A stretch of 64,000 bases of DNA from UBA5239 sp031548025 (GTDB lineage: Bacteria > Verrucomicrobiota > Lentisphaeria > Victivallales > Victivallaceae): contig JAVBRM010000005.1 in assembly GCA_031548025.1 (NCBI GenBank), positions 62,001-126,000 on the forward strand, read 5' to 3'. Positions within the stretch are counted from its first letter, which is position 1. Each line of letters begins with the position of its first letter. Positions 9,297-17,615 of the stretch are shown here, in pieces. Under the pieces are notes generated by a model. It saw nothing but the letters and a program-made list of their open reading frames with translations, did no database searches and was not told the origin of the DNA. The translations under genes were made by a program, and so were the position numbers.

Positions 9297-9345
9297 AAAA
9301 TCCCATAACTTTCGCTCCAACAGACGATTTGAAAAGTTATGGGAT
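9297..9345 (-). terminator. Terminator-like hairpin after the FG-GAP gene
   Basis: A perfect 13-bp stem (ATCCCATAACTTT at 9300-9312 with AAAGTTATGGGAT at 9333-9345) and a 20-base loop, 36 bases beyond the stop of the minus-strand FG-GAP gene. In the minus direction it is followed by TTTTGACTTTT. The long AT-rich stem and interrupted T tract make it a plausible but not ideal factor-independent terminator. Confidence 0.6.
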
Positions 9346-9381
9346 ATATTTGATTTTCACCCTAATTGAGTATATTTGGAA

Positions 9382-10908
9382 TTATGCGATTATCGCGAAC
9401 CTGTCCTCGACGCGGGCATCCAAATCAGTCCAGTTGGACGCGTTCGCTCCGCCCCAATAACCCAAGCCGCCCCAGCCGGTGATCAATTCGCGCAGCAGCA
9501 GATCCTCTTTGCCGTCGCCATTGTAGTCGCCCACCGCCGCCACTTCCCAGTTCGTGGCCGAGAGGTTGCCCACCCAACGCTGGTTCGAGGAATTACCGTT
9601 CTCCCATGCGTACATGTTGCCGGTCGATTGCTGCCATATAATGATGTCGTCGACGCCATCGCCCTGGAAGTCACCAATAGCTGCCACTTTCCAGTCGCTG
9701 CTCAAAGTTCCGAGATAGGCCTGCGACCAATTCCACGCGTTGGTTGAATCTTCACTGACAGGTTCAGGCCATGGACCTAATATTAACGAGGAATCCGGAT
9801 CGGCATTGGTCAAGGCGGCATTTTTCTGCTTTTCCGCCTCTTCCGCAGCTATACCCTCTTCAAGCCAAGCGATCATCTCGCCTGACATCGGTGTAAAGAA
9901 CTCGGGAGGATTTGTGTCCACCAGCTCTATAGTTTGGATGCCGATAAGCGAGGAATCCACGCAACCGCGAGGCAAATTGTACCACGACGGACCTACTATT
10001 AACAAGGAATCCGGATCGGCATTGATCATGATGGCATTTTTCTGCTTTTCCGCCTCTTCCGCAGCTCTATAATAGTCGCCAAGCCAGGAGAGGACCTCGG
10101 ACAGCCGAAAGGAATTGGAAGGATTCGTGCTCACCAGCGTTATAGTCTGGTCGCTAAGCCGGAGATGTATGCAACAGTTACGAAGCCAAGAAGGCATCTC
10201 TTCATTGTTCAAACTCAAATGATCAAAGCCAAGATCATTCGGATCGGCATTGACCGTAATGACTTCCACCGTTATCATTTGGCCGATACGTATGGGCTCC
10301 GAATACCGTGGACCTACTATTCGCATGAAATCCAGATCAACACCGGCATCGATCAAGATGAATTCCACCGTTGTAATTTGTTCAATAAGCGTGGGATCCA
10401 CGCAAAAGTTGTGAATCCCGGAAGGCAGCGCTTCATTATTCGGGCTCAAATCACCAGAGCCAGGGTCATTCGATTCGGCATTGACCGTGATGGCATTTTT
10501 CTGATTTTCCGCCTCTTTCTCGGCTATAAGCGCGTCAAGCCAGGCGATCATCTCGTCTGACATCCGCATGGACTCGGGAGGATTTGTGTCCACCAACGTC
10601 AAAGTTTGGACGCCGATAAGCGAGGGATTCAGGTAGCCACTAGGCAAATAAGGCCGCACTTCATCATTCGAACTCAAATCATCTGAGCTAAGATCATTCG
10701 AGATGGACTCGATAGGAGTTGTGCTCACCACTGTTATAGTTTGGATGCCGATAAGCGAGGGATCTATGCAATTGCCAGGCAAATAAGGCCGCTCTTCATT
10801 ATTCGAACTCAAATTACCAGAGCCAGGACCTTTGCCGCGAGGCGACTCGAAAATATCGTCACAGGTTGATTCATTCAGACAATGGGCTAGGCGTTTTTTT
10901 GATTTCAT
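9382..10908 (-). CDS. Internally repeated protein with C-terminal FG-GAP/VCBS repeats
   Basis: A 508-residue protein from the ATG at 10908 (AGGA ribosome site 8 bases upstream; a GTG two codons earlier is in frame). Residues ~40-390 hold four to five degenerate 60-80-residue repeats with the pattern LP-G-x-DPSLIGIQTITLVDTNPPE, MSDEMIAWL, AAEEAEKQKNA, NADPDS-LI-GP. Residues ~395-508 form two FG-GAP units with calcium-binding loops DFQGDGVDD and DYNGDGKED, ending in FAIIA. No signal peptide is seen, which is odd because FG-GAP proteins are normally exported. It may be a truncated or decaying remnant of a larger surface adhesin. It is the only gene inside the inverted-repeat island. Confidence 0.6.
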   Translation of the reverse strand: MKSKKRLAHCLNESTCDDIFESPRGKGPGSGNLSSNNEERPYLPGNCIDPSLIGIQTITVVSTTPIESISNDLSSDDLSSNDEVRPYLPSGYLNPSLIGVQTLTLVDTNPPESMRMSDEMIAWLDALIAEKEAENQKNAITVNAESNDPGSGDLSPNNEALPSGIHNFCVDPTLIEQITTVEFILIDAGVDLDFMRIVGPRYSEPIRIGQMITVEVITVNADPNDLGFDHLSLNNEEMPSWLRNCCIHLRLSDQTITLVSTNPSNSFRLSEVLSWLGDYYRAAEEAEKQKNAIMINADPDSLLIVGPSWYNLPRGCVDSSLIGIQTIELVDTNPPEFFTPMSGEMIAWLEEGIAAEEAEKQKNAALTNADPDSSLILGPWPEPVSEDSTNAWNWSQAYLGTLSSDWKVAAIGDFQGDGVDDIIIWQQSTGNMYAWENGNSSNQRWVGNLSATNWEVAAVGDYNGDGKEDLLLRELITGWGGLGYWGGANASNWTDLDARVEDRFAIIA

Positions 10909-11052
10909 GACCACAATCCTTAAATATTGTCCCCAGCTCTAATGACTTGATCACACACCCCAAGCTATACTATAGCATACAACAAAACCATACTACATGC
11001 AAACGCAATGTGCAAGTTTTTTGAAAAAAATCAAAAAAATCGCAATCCCTCA

Positions 11053-11110
11053 CTCGGATGTCTTTGAGCGTGATGATCCAAGTTTATAAGCCGACAATGT
11101 CCACTCTTTG
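11053..11110. repeat. Right arm of long inverted repeat flanking the 8.6-11.1 kb island
   Basis: Reverse complement of the copy at 8590-8645; 43 of 47 bases match over 11064-11110, the differences being transitions. It begins CTTTGAGCGTGATGATCC and lies about 140 bases upstream of the thioesterase start, pointing the same way relative to that gene as the left copy does relative to gntR. Confidence 0.85.
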
Positions 11111-11113
11111 GTC

Positions 11114-11150
11114 TTTTGATGGTCGTCGAACCATCAAAATTTCTTTTCTG
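11114..11150 (+). terminator. Hairpin with T-rich tail upstream of the thioesterase gene
   Basis: A perfect 10-bp stem (TTTTGATGGT at 11114-11123, ACCATCAAAA at 11130-11139) with a CGTCGA loop, then TTTCTTTTCTGG. In the plus direction this resembles a factor-independent terminator or attenuator, yet no plus-strand gene precedes it. If the adjacent inverted-repeat arm contains a promoter, the hairpin could attenuate it. Confidence 0.45.
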
Positions 11151-11249
11151 GTCGGTTACCGTGTTTTATTGCGTTGAAGAAAGTTTTTCGGAAAAAATTT
11201 GCATTATTGACAAAACCCCGTTATGTTTATAAAAAATAAGGAAAAGTTG

Positions 11250-11606
11250 ATGGAAGAATTTGTGAAGGTGTCTTCGCGTCTCTGTCTGATTCGCGATCTC
11301 GGCACCAATGGTAATCTGTTCGGCGGAAATATGATGGCCTGGATCGACGAGGTCGCGGCTATTTATGCCATTCAGACGACGGGCGAGACCAGAATGTCTA
11401 CCGTGCATTATTCGGAAATGACTTTCAAATATCCGGTGAGAGAGGGAGATATAGTTGATTTTTATTGTGGCAGAGTGCGTCGGGGAACCACCAGTGTGGT
11501 TTTTGAGATCAAAGCGATCTGCCGGGGCGTAACGGTATTTGGCGCCGACTGCGTGTTTGTTGCGGTCGATGCGGCCGGATGTAAAAAGAAAATAGATTGG
11601 AAGTAA
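11250..11606 (+). CDS. Acyl-CoA thioesterase, hotdog fold (YciA-like)
   Basis: A 118-residue single hotdog domain. It shows the family pattern N-x-x-G-x-LFGG-x-MM-AWIDEVAA near the N-terminus, then YPVREGDIVDFYCGRVRRG and FEIKAICRG, as in YciA/BACH-type acyl-CoA thioesterases, which hydrolyse acyl-CoA to free acid and CoA. The frame is open from an ATG at 11223, but AAGGA at 11238-11242 is well placed for the ATG at 11250, so the shorter start is preferred. Its stop lies 1 base before topA, suggesting co-transcription without an obvious functional link. Confidence 0.85.
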   Translation: MEEFVKVSSRLCLIRDLGTNGNLFGGNMMAWIDEVAAIYAIQTTGETRMSTVHYSEMTFKYPVREGDIVDFYCGRVRRGTTSVVFEIKAICRGVTVFGADCVFVAVDAAGCKKKIDWK

Positions 11607-11607
11607 T

Positions 11608-14448
11608 ATGGCAGCGGAAAGTAAATTAGTGATAGTAGAGTCGCCGACCAAGGCCAAAACCATCGGGCGGATGCTCGGCAAAGATTATAAAATCATGGCT
11701 TCAATGGGACATATCCGCGACTTGCCGGAGCGCGCCCTCGGAGTCGATATCGAGAAAAACTTCGAACCGACTTATGAAGAAAGCGAGCGTGGCGCCAAGG
11801 TGATCCGTGAATTACGGGCCGCCGCCAAGAAAGCCGGCGACATTTACCTGGCACCGGACCCTGACCGCGAAGGAGAGGCGATTGCCTGGCATTTGAAGGA
11901 AGTATTGTGTAAGCAGACCAAAGGCGATTTTCATCGCGTAACCTTTCACGAAATCACCAAAAGCGCTATTGACAAAGCATTTAACGACGCCGGCGATATC
12001 GATATGAACCGGGTGGATGCGCAGCAGGCGCGGCGGATCATCGACCGGATCGTCGGCTGGAAAGTCAGCCCGCTGGTCCGGAAGCAAGTACCGGGCGGCA
12101 GCAGTGCCGGGCGCGTTCAATCGGTGGCTCTGCTGCTGGTTTGCGAGCGTGAGGAGAAGATCCTGAATTTCGTGCCGGAAGAATACTGGGAGTTTACCGC
12201 GGATTTCAAGGCCGGCAGCGACGAATTCAGTACCAAGCTTGCCCGAATCGACGACAATAAGTTCCTGATCGGTAACGGCGAGGAAGCCGCCAGGGTCTTG
12301 GCCGCGTTGAAGAACGGCAACGGGTACCGGGTCGGCAATATCGAAACCGCGCCGAAATTCCGTCATGCGCCGCCGCCGCATATTACCAGTACTTTGCAGC
12401 AGGCCGCCAACAATCTTCTGAAATACAGTGCCACCCGGACTATGCAGATTGCTCAGCAGCTCTATGAAGGTATCGACATCGGAAGCGGTTCGGTCGGTTT
12501 GATTACTTACATGCGTACCGACTCGGTAAACGTGGCCGTAGAGGCCCAACAGGCCTGCCGGAACTTTATCGGCGAGACTTACGGGGCGGAGTACCTGCCC
12601 GCCAAACCGAATTTTTTCAAGAGCAACAAGGCCGCTCAGGAGGCGCATGAAGCCATCCGACCGACCGATGTGACCCGAACTCCGGAGATGATGGAACAAT
12701 ACCTCGACCGGTACCAGCACCGGCTTTATACTATGATCTGGAAGCGTTTCGTGGCCAGTCAGATGAAGTCCTGCGAACAGAGCCAGACCACGGTAGACAT
12801 CACTACCACCGGCAATGACGATCGTAAATACGATTTCCGGGTCAGCGCCCTGGTGACGGTATTTCCGGGGTTCATGAAGTTGAGCGAGTCGGAAAAAAGC
12901 AGCGACGAAAAGAAACTCGAAATCCTCGGGCGGCTCAAGAAAGGGCAGCCGTGCGATCTGGTTAAACTGGAAAATTTCCAGAAATTTACCGAGCCGCCGG
13001 CGCGTTATTCGGAAGCTTCGCTGATCAAGGAACTGGAAGCGCGGGGAATCGGGCGTCCGTCGACCTATGCCACGATTATCCGGACTATCCAGGTACGCGG
13101 TTATGTCGAAGCCGAGAAAGCCGTGCTGCAGCCGAGCGAATCCGGTATGAAAGTCAATGATTACCTGAAAAAAACATTGCCGGAATTGATCAATGTCGAC
13201 TATACTTCGCAGATGGAAAAGGAGTTGGACCAGGTGGAGGAAGGCGATATTCTCTGGACCAACATGTTGGACGGTTTTTACCAGAAATTCCGGGAATGGC
13301 TGGACCAGGCGAAAGAGCGCGACAGCGTCGACGCCCAGCGGGTTGAACCGCTGTTGAAGGGAATGAAGAATATCAAGTGGCTTCCGGCCGAGAAAGTCGG
13401 GCGGCGCACTTATGATGATGCCAAATTTTATAACTCATTGACGGAGAATTTTCAGGAAAGCGGACGCATTTCGCAGCGCCAGTGGGATACCCTGTTGAAT
13501 CTGGTCATGAAGTACAGCGATCAACTTGGCAACAGCGCCGGATTGCTTCGGAGTGCTGGGCTCAAGGACGCTGAAATTGCTGAAATTTCCGGAAAATATC
13601 AGGAAAAACAGGAAAAGATCCGGGCATCCGCGGCCTCCAGCGAGGATACGGAAAAGTACCGCCGCGCCTTCGAAATCCTCGACGGCGTTGCCTGGGAAAG
13701 CGGGGAAAGCGCCGGGCGCAAGTCCTATGACGACGCTAAATTCTTTAAATCACTCAAAAAACAGGCCGAGTCCGGCAAGGTGCTTTCCGAAAAACAGCAT
13801 TATGCCCTGGTGAAAATGGCCTCGCGGCACCGTAACGAAGTTCCGGCATTCGATGAGCTTTGCCGTTTGCTGGGAAGCACGCCGGAAGCTTTTGCCGAGC
13901 TCAAAGTGGACGACAAAGTCCAGGAAAAATTCCAGCGGATTTTCGCCATGTTCGACGGTGTGGAATGGTCTGGCGGCGGCGGCGGCAAGCGAAAGAAAGA
14001 CGACAGTTCGTTTTTCGGTTCTCTGAAACGCCAGTCCGAATCCGGCAAGACACTTTCCGACAAACAGGTCAATGTCCTGGTGAAATTTGCCCATCAGTAT
14101 CAGGGTTCAATCCCGCAATATAAAGAATTGTGTGCGTTGCTGGGCTGCGACCCGATTTCTTCGGGCGGCGCGGCGGCGGAACCCAATCCGGAAAGCAAAA
14201 CCGATGCCGCGGCTCCGGTAGCCCCGAAGGCTGCCGCGGAGCCCGATCCGGAAGTGGATAAAATGCTGGCTGGTCTGGGCGAGGTTACTACTTGGGAAGA
14301 ACCGGTAAAAAGCGGAAAGTTTACTCGTGATGACAAGGAGTTTTTTAGTTCATTGAAGAAGCAGCACGAATCCGGCAAGCAGTTGAGCACCAAGCAGGTC
14401 TTTTTTCTGAAAAAGCTTCACGACAAATACTGCGCGCCCAAGGAGTGA
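11608..14448 (+). CDS. topA: DNA topoisomerase I with four C-terminal repeat domains
   Basis: A 946-residue type IA topoisomerase that relaxes negative supercoils. The Toprim domain opens the protein (LVIVESPTKAKTIGR, then APDPDREGEAIAWH) and the catalytic tyrosine is about Tyr301 in GLITYMRTDSVNV. The decatenation-type C-terminal core follows (ELEARGIGRPSTYATI). After ~residue 580 the usual Cys4 zinc fingers are absent; instead there are four ~75-residue repeats (about 583-660, 688-760, 779-852, 887-946) with the shared core YDDAKFFxSLKKQxESGKxLS-x-KQ. The third and fourth are separated by an Ala/Pro-rich linker. Core identity is secure; the repeats' function is unknown but DNA or protein binding is likely. 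Confidence 0.95.
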   Translation: MAAESKLVIVESPTKAKTIGRMLGKDYKIMASMGHIRDLPERALGVDIEKNFEPTYEESERGAKVIRELRAAAKKAGDIYLAPDPDREGEAIAWHLKEVLCKQTKGDFHRVTFHEITKSAIDKAFNDAGDIDMNRVDAQQARRIIDRIVGWKVSPLVRKQVPGGSSAGRVQSVALLLVCEREEKILNFVPEEYWEFTADFKAGSDEFSTKLARIDDNKFLIGNGEEAARVLAALKNGNGYRVGNIETAPKFRHAPPPHITSTLQQAANNLLKYSATRTMQIAQQLYEGIDIGSGSVGLITYMRTDSVNVAVEAQQACRNFIGETYGAEYLPAKPNFFKSNKAAQEAHEAIRPTDVTRTPEMMEQYLDRYQHRLYTMIWKRFVASQMKSCEQSQTTVDITTTGNDDRKYDFRVSALVTVFPGFMKLSESEKSSDEKKLEILGRLKKGQPCDLVKLENFQKFTEPPARYSEASLIKELEARGIGRPSTYATIIRTIQVRGYVEAEKAVLQPSESGMKVNDYLKKTLPELINVDYTSQMEKELDQVEEGDILWTNMLDGFYQKFREWLDQAKERDSVDAQRVEPLLKGMKNIKWLPAEKVGRRTYDDAKFYNSLTENFQESGRISQRQWDTLLNLVMKYSDQLGNSAGLLRSAGLKDAEIAEISGKYQEKQEKIRASAASSEDTEKYRRAFEILDGVAWESGESAGRKSYDDAKFFKSLKKQAESGKVLSEKQHYALVKMASRHRNEVPAFDELCRLLGSTPEAFAELKVDDKVQEKFQRIFAMFDGVEWSGGGGGKRKKDDSSFFGSLKRQSESGKTLSDKQVNVLVKFAHQYQGSIPQYKELCALLGCDPISSGGAAAEPNPESKTDAAAPVAPKAAAEPDPEVDKMLAGLGEVTTWEEPVKSGKFTRDDKEFFSSLKKQHESGKQLSTKQVFFLKKLHDKYCAPKE

Positions 14449-14457
14449 TCACTTGGG
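14437..14457. terminator. Short hairpin at abutting convergent stops
   Basis: CCCAAG (14437-14442) and CTTGGG (14452-14457) flank GAGTGATCA, which contains the TGA stop of topA and, on the other strand, the TGA stop of the membrane glycosyltransferase. The stem is only 6 bp and no T tract follows, so a bidirectional terminator role is tentative. Confidence 0.3.
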
Positions 14458-16257
14458 AGTTGCGTTCATTTTGCGGCGGACGGCTTCCAGGTTGTGAGTG
14501 ATGTTCTCATCGCCTGGAGTTACCTCAAGAGCCTTCAGAAATGATTGCTCTGCGTTTTTCAGATCGTCCTTGAATAAAAGTGACATTCCCATAAAAAAAT
14601 GGTAATCGGACGTATTATAGGTTTGATAGGTCACTGCCAGGTTTTGAAACACTTTGGCCGCAAGGTCCTTCCGGTTGTTTTTCAAATAGTGGACAGCAAC
14701 TTCACTCATGACAACTCCCGGAAAGCCGATTGAAAAACTTCTCATATGAACAACCCGCGGCGTAAGAGTGACCTTTTCCAGAAGGACAATTCCCTCGTCC
14801 GGGCGTTCTTTGGCAAAGAGCTCCATGCCGGTCATGCAAAGACGAAACGTTTCAAATTCTTCGCGGCGTTCCTGCGAGAAATGCGGATAGATTTTTAACA
14901 TACCGTCCATCATCTGGTGCATTTGCTCGAAATCGCGCTTACCATAAGCATCTACCACTGCTTTATACACGAGCCGGTGATTTGGCGTCGGATGATCCAG
15001 AATCGCACTCATATAATCTTTTCCGCTTTGCCAGCAGGCCAGATAATTCCATGAGTAGATACCGATAATCAGCACATAGCCGCAACCGCAAGTCACGATC
15101 AAACGATGATAACCGGGCCATCTGGTCCATAACCATTGCAGGGTCAGCCCCATTCCCAACCACAGAAACGCCGCCGCGAAATAACTGTAACGATCGGCAA
15201 AGTCAGTATTGCCCACCCGAACTATTCCGACTACCGGGATTAAGGCAGCGGCGAAACAAACCGCCAGCGGCAGCAGTTCAAACCGCAACAGGGAATAATT
15301 CTTATACCGCCAAGCTAAAATAACGATGGCTCCACAAAAAATACCAAACAGCGCCGCCGGCCACAAAGTGTCCAGATACGGATTGTAGAAGGGATAAACC
15401 GGATACAACGCATATGGATAAAATGTTTTGATGAAGTAATTTCCGAAATTATTCGCGATAATCGCCAGTCGAATATTCCATCCATCCGTGCCGGAGGTTG
15501 CCGTTGCCGTAAAATCACCGGTCAGGCCGGTTCGCATGGCCTGAAAAACCAACATCACGGCAAAGAACGCCCAAGAGTGCCGCAAGAAAAACCGCCAGTC
15601 CCAGGTACATCGTTGCCGCCACAGAAAAGCCAGAATAATCAATGGGAACAAAATTGCCATGGGTTTGCTTAACAGTGAAGCCGCAAACAGCAGAGGCGGC
15701 ACAGCTTGCAGCCATGGCAATTTCGCAGTTCGCAAATTAAAGAGAAACAGCCATAATGCCATCATAACCAACGCCATCGCCAGCACGTCCTTTCTTTCGG
15801 AGAGCCATACTACCGATTCAATTCGCTGCGGGTGAATGGCAAAAAGCAATGCCGCGATTCCGGCAAAATTCGTTTTCATACCGCATTCACGGCCGATCCC
15901 GAACAATGCGATTACTGTAACCAGATGCAGCAGCAAACTATGCAGATGAACCCCAAAAACAAAATGTTTTTCTCCCCAAATCAGATGATCGAGCATATAA
16001 GAATACATCTGCAGAGGGGTGTTCAAGCCCAGAATCGGCGTATGCCACCAATAAGTGAAGTTCGCCCAAGTAAAATCCAGCCTGGTATTCAACCTGATGT
16101 AAAGCATGTCATCCATGAGTTCCGGGGGAAACCAGAGACTGCGACCAAAGATCAGAAATACGGCTCCGATAAGAATAAGTATCCAGCGTATCTTGGGAGA
16201 AACCCAGCTCATGGTGGTTCCCGGTTCGAGGCTGGTTTTGATATCTTGATTTTTCAT
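14449..16257 (-). CDS. PMT/TMTC-like membrane glycosyltransferase with TPR tail
   Basis: A 602-residue polytopic protein. About ten hydrophobic segments cover residues 25-430; the first is followed by a loop with acidic residues (PPELMDDMLY), the usual site of catalysis in GT-C enzymes, and FAIHPQRIESVVWLSERKD matches the HP-x-ES-V-W-x-x-x-RKD-VL signature of TMTC-like proteins. Residues 440-600 are helical TPR-like repeats (EQSFLKALEVTPGDENITHNLEAV). GT-C enzymes use polyprenyl-phosphate sugars on the outer face of the membrane. As last gene of the operon after GtrB- and GtrA-like genes it is a good candidate for the GtrC-like attaching enzyme. The donor sugar is unknown. Confidence 0.75.
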   Translation of the reverse strand: MKNQDIKTSLEPGTTMSWVSPKIRWILILIGAVFLIFGRSLWFPPELMDDMLYIRLNTRLDFTWANFTYWWHTPILGLNTPLQMYSYMLDHLIWGEKHFVFGVHLHSLLLHLVTVIALFGIGRECGMKTNFAGIAALLFAIHPQRIESVVWLSERKDVLAMALVMMALWLFLFNLRTAKLPWLQAVPPLLFAASLLSKPMAILFPLIILAFLWRQRCTWDWRFFLRHSWAFFAVMLVFQAMRTGLTGDFTATATSGTDGWNIRLAIIANNFGNYFIKTFYPYALYPVYPFYNPYLDTLWPAALFGIFCGAIVILAWRYKNYSLLRFELLPLAVCFAAALIPVVGIVRVGNTDFADRYSYFAAAFLWLGMGLTLQWLWTRWPGYHRLIVTCGCGYVLIIGIYSWNYLACWQSGKDYMSAILDHPTPNHRLVYKAVVDAYGKRDFEQMHQMMDGMLKIYPHFSQERREEFETFRLCMTGMELFAKERPDEGIVLLEKVTLTPRVVHMRSFSIGFPGVVMSEVAVHYLKNNRKDLAAKVFQNLAVTYQTYNTSDYHFFMGMSLLFKDDLKNAEQSFLKALEVTPGDENITHNLEAVRRKMNATPK

Positions 16258-16290
16258 TGTGTGTACAATATAATTCTTTTTCCGGGCTTT

Positions 16291-17184
16291 TCAAATCAAA
16301 GAGGAGGATTGAAATTCAATGGTCCGGCGAATGGCCTCCACAAGTGGAGTTTTCATCGTCAACCCCAGTTCATTGCGGACGCGGCTGATGTCGGGTATAT
16401 AATATTCAATATGGTTGCCGGGGGAAGACAGGATTTCAATGCTGTTGCTTGTACCGGCCACAGATTTTACCAATTCGGCGATCTCTTGAATGGAATAGGA
16501 GTCATCCGAACCAACATTGTAAATGCGGCCATTGTTTCCGCGTAACAGGATTTGCCATAGCCATTCTGCCAAATCCTGAGCGTAAAGATAGGAACGGCGC
16601 GGGGAACCGTCACCCTTGATGGTGATGGTTTGCTGTCGAAGGCAATCGGCGATAAAGTTACCGATCGCAAAATGTTGATCCAGCGGAAGGTATGGACCGA
16701 CGAATGCAAAACAGCGGGCGATCACCGCCGGCTTACCGGATTCACGGCAGAGATTTTCGGCGGCGAGCTTATTTTGTCCGTATACCGTAGTCGGGGCCGG
16801 AGGATAATCTTCACGGACTTGAGGCGGAAGATTTCGTCCGTAGACACCGCCGGAGCTGATATAAAGCATTTTGCCGAAATTCATTTGCAAGACTCGCCGG
16901 GTTCCCTCCATGATGACCGACGCCATTTCTTCATCGGGAATCGCGTGGCCGGAAGTGGTGGCGGCATGCAATACATAGTCAAAATATTCCCGCGGCGGTT
17001 CAAAATCGCGGACATCGCCTTTGATGAAATTCAAACCGGGAGTATCCAGTTCGGGAAAACCGGCTAAAAATTTATCCGGATCCCGTGATAGAATGAAATA
17101 CTCATATTCGGCCGGCCGTGTCAGCAGCAACCATTTCCCGAAAAAACCGGTTCCCCCGGTCATAAACAATCGTTTCTTCAGCAT
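16291..17184 (-). CDS. NAD-dependent epimerase/dehydratase (extended SDR)
   Basis: A 297-residue extended SDR. The cofactor loop is MTGGTGFFGKW, the active-site region has SSGGVYG and the catalytic pair Y-x-x-x-K in YGQNK, and the C-terminal part has GDGSPRRSYLYAQDLA, typical of nucleotide-sugar epimerases, dehydratases and 4-ketoreductases. It overlaps the gtrA-like gene by 7 bases. In this operon it could be the final ketoreductase of the CDP-deoxysugar route, which otherwise lacks one; this is inference only. Other choices include a C4 epimerase. Confidence 0.8.
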   Translation of the reverse strand: MLKKRLFMTGGTGFFGKWLLLTRPAEYEYFILSRDPDKFLAGFPELDTPGLNFIKGDVRDFEPPREYFDYVLHAATTSGHAIPDEEMASVIMEGTRRVLQMNFGKMLYISSGGVYGRNLPPQVREDYPPAPTTVYGQNKLAAENLCRESGKPAVIARCFAFVGPYLPLDQHFAIGNFIADCLRQQTITIKGDGSPRRSYLYAQDLAEWLWQILLRGNNGRIYNVGSDDSYSIQEIAELVKSVAGTSNSIEILSSPGNHIEYYIPDISRVRNELGLTMKTPLVEAIRRTIEFQSSSLI

Positions 17185-17615
17185 TGCTTGTCTTTGCTCC
17201 TGAATGAGAAATATTTATGTCCGAAATAACTGACCGCGACCGTAGTGAAAGTCAGCAGAATATTCGCCAGTACCGGATATATTTTCAAGCCGGAAACGAG
17301 AATGAACAATCCCGCCATGCCCAGCAATGCCGAAGTTCCGTAAACCAGATAACAGCGAAAATACTCCCGGATGATGTTGCCTTTGGTCCTGAATACAATC
17401 AACTTATAACAGATATAGGCATTGGTGATCGCCAGAATATTGGAAGGGATGGCCAATAAGAGATAATTTACCCTGTCGCCAAGTATTTCAAAGAGAATGG
17501 TATAAACCGCAATTCCGAATACCGTATTCCAACCGCCTACCAGTAAATAGCGGACGATCCGCCAGAATTCGCTCCGGTTTGAATGATACAAGGACTGTAA
17601 CTTTTTATAAACCAA
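17178..17615 (-). CDS. GtrA-family membrane protein (polyprenyl-linked sugar flippase)
   Basis: About 145 residues with four transmembrane segments and the GtrA signature RYLLVGGWNTVFGIAVY near the start, plus FRTKGN and KYFSF at the ends of helices. GtrA proteins are thought to move undecaprenyl-phosphate sugars across the membrane. The frame is open to an ATG at 17687, but that start would overlap the HAD gene by 83 bases and add residues unlike the family. A TTG at 17615 with GGTGAG upstream gives an 11-base overlap and a family-like N-terminus, so it is preferred. Neighbouring GtrB-like and GT-C genes complete a GtrABC-type set. Confidence 0.75.
   Translation of the reverse strand: MVYKKLQSLYHSNRSEFWRIVRYLLVGGWNTVFGIAVYTILFEILGDRVNYLLLAIPSNILAITNAYICYKLIVFRTKGNIIREYFRCYLVYGTSALLGMAGLFILVSGLKIYPVLANILLTFTTVAVSYFGHKYFSFRSKDKQC

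Larger units (their letters stand above)
8548..9381. other. 834-base gene-poor stretch
   Basis: No convincing coding sequence. It contains, in order, the gntR upstream motifs, the left long inverted repeat, a mosaic piece resembling the REP-like element (8694-8756), a 9-bp tandem repeat array, a sequence of unknown type (about 9060-9186), a REP-like hairpin element, and a terminator-like hairpin for the FG-GAP gene. Open frames here are repeat-driven or lack ribosome sites and recognisable motifs. Confidence 0.7.
10909..11249. other. 341-base divergent intergenic region
   Basis: Separates the FG-GAP gene (left, minus) from the thioesterase/topA pair (right, plus). It holds a possible promoter for the FG-GAP gene (minus strand, TTGCAT with 17-base spacing to TATGCT), an A/T-rich run, the right arm of the long inverted repeat, and a strong hairpin with a T-rich tail. 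Candidate promoter hexamers for the plus-strand genes (TTGCAT/TATGTT near 11199-11227) are weak. Confidence 0.5.
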
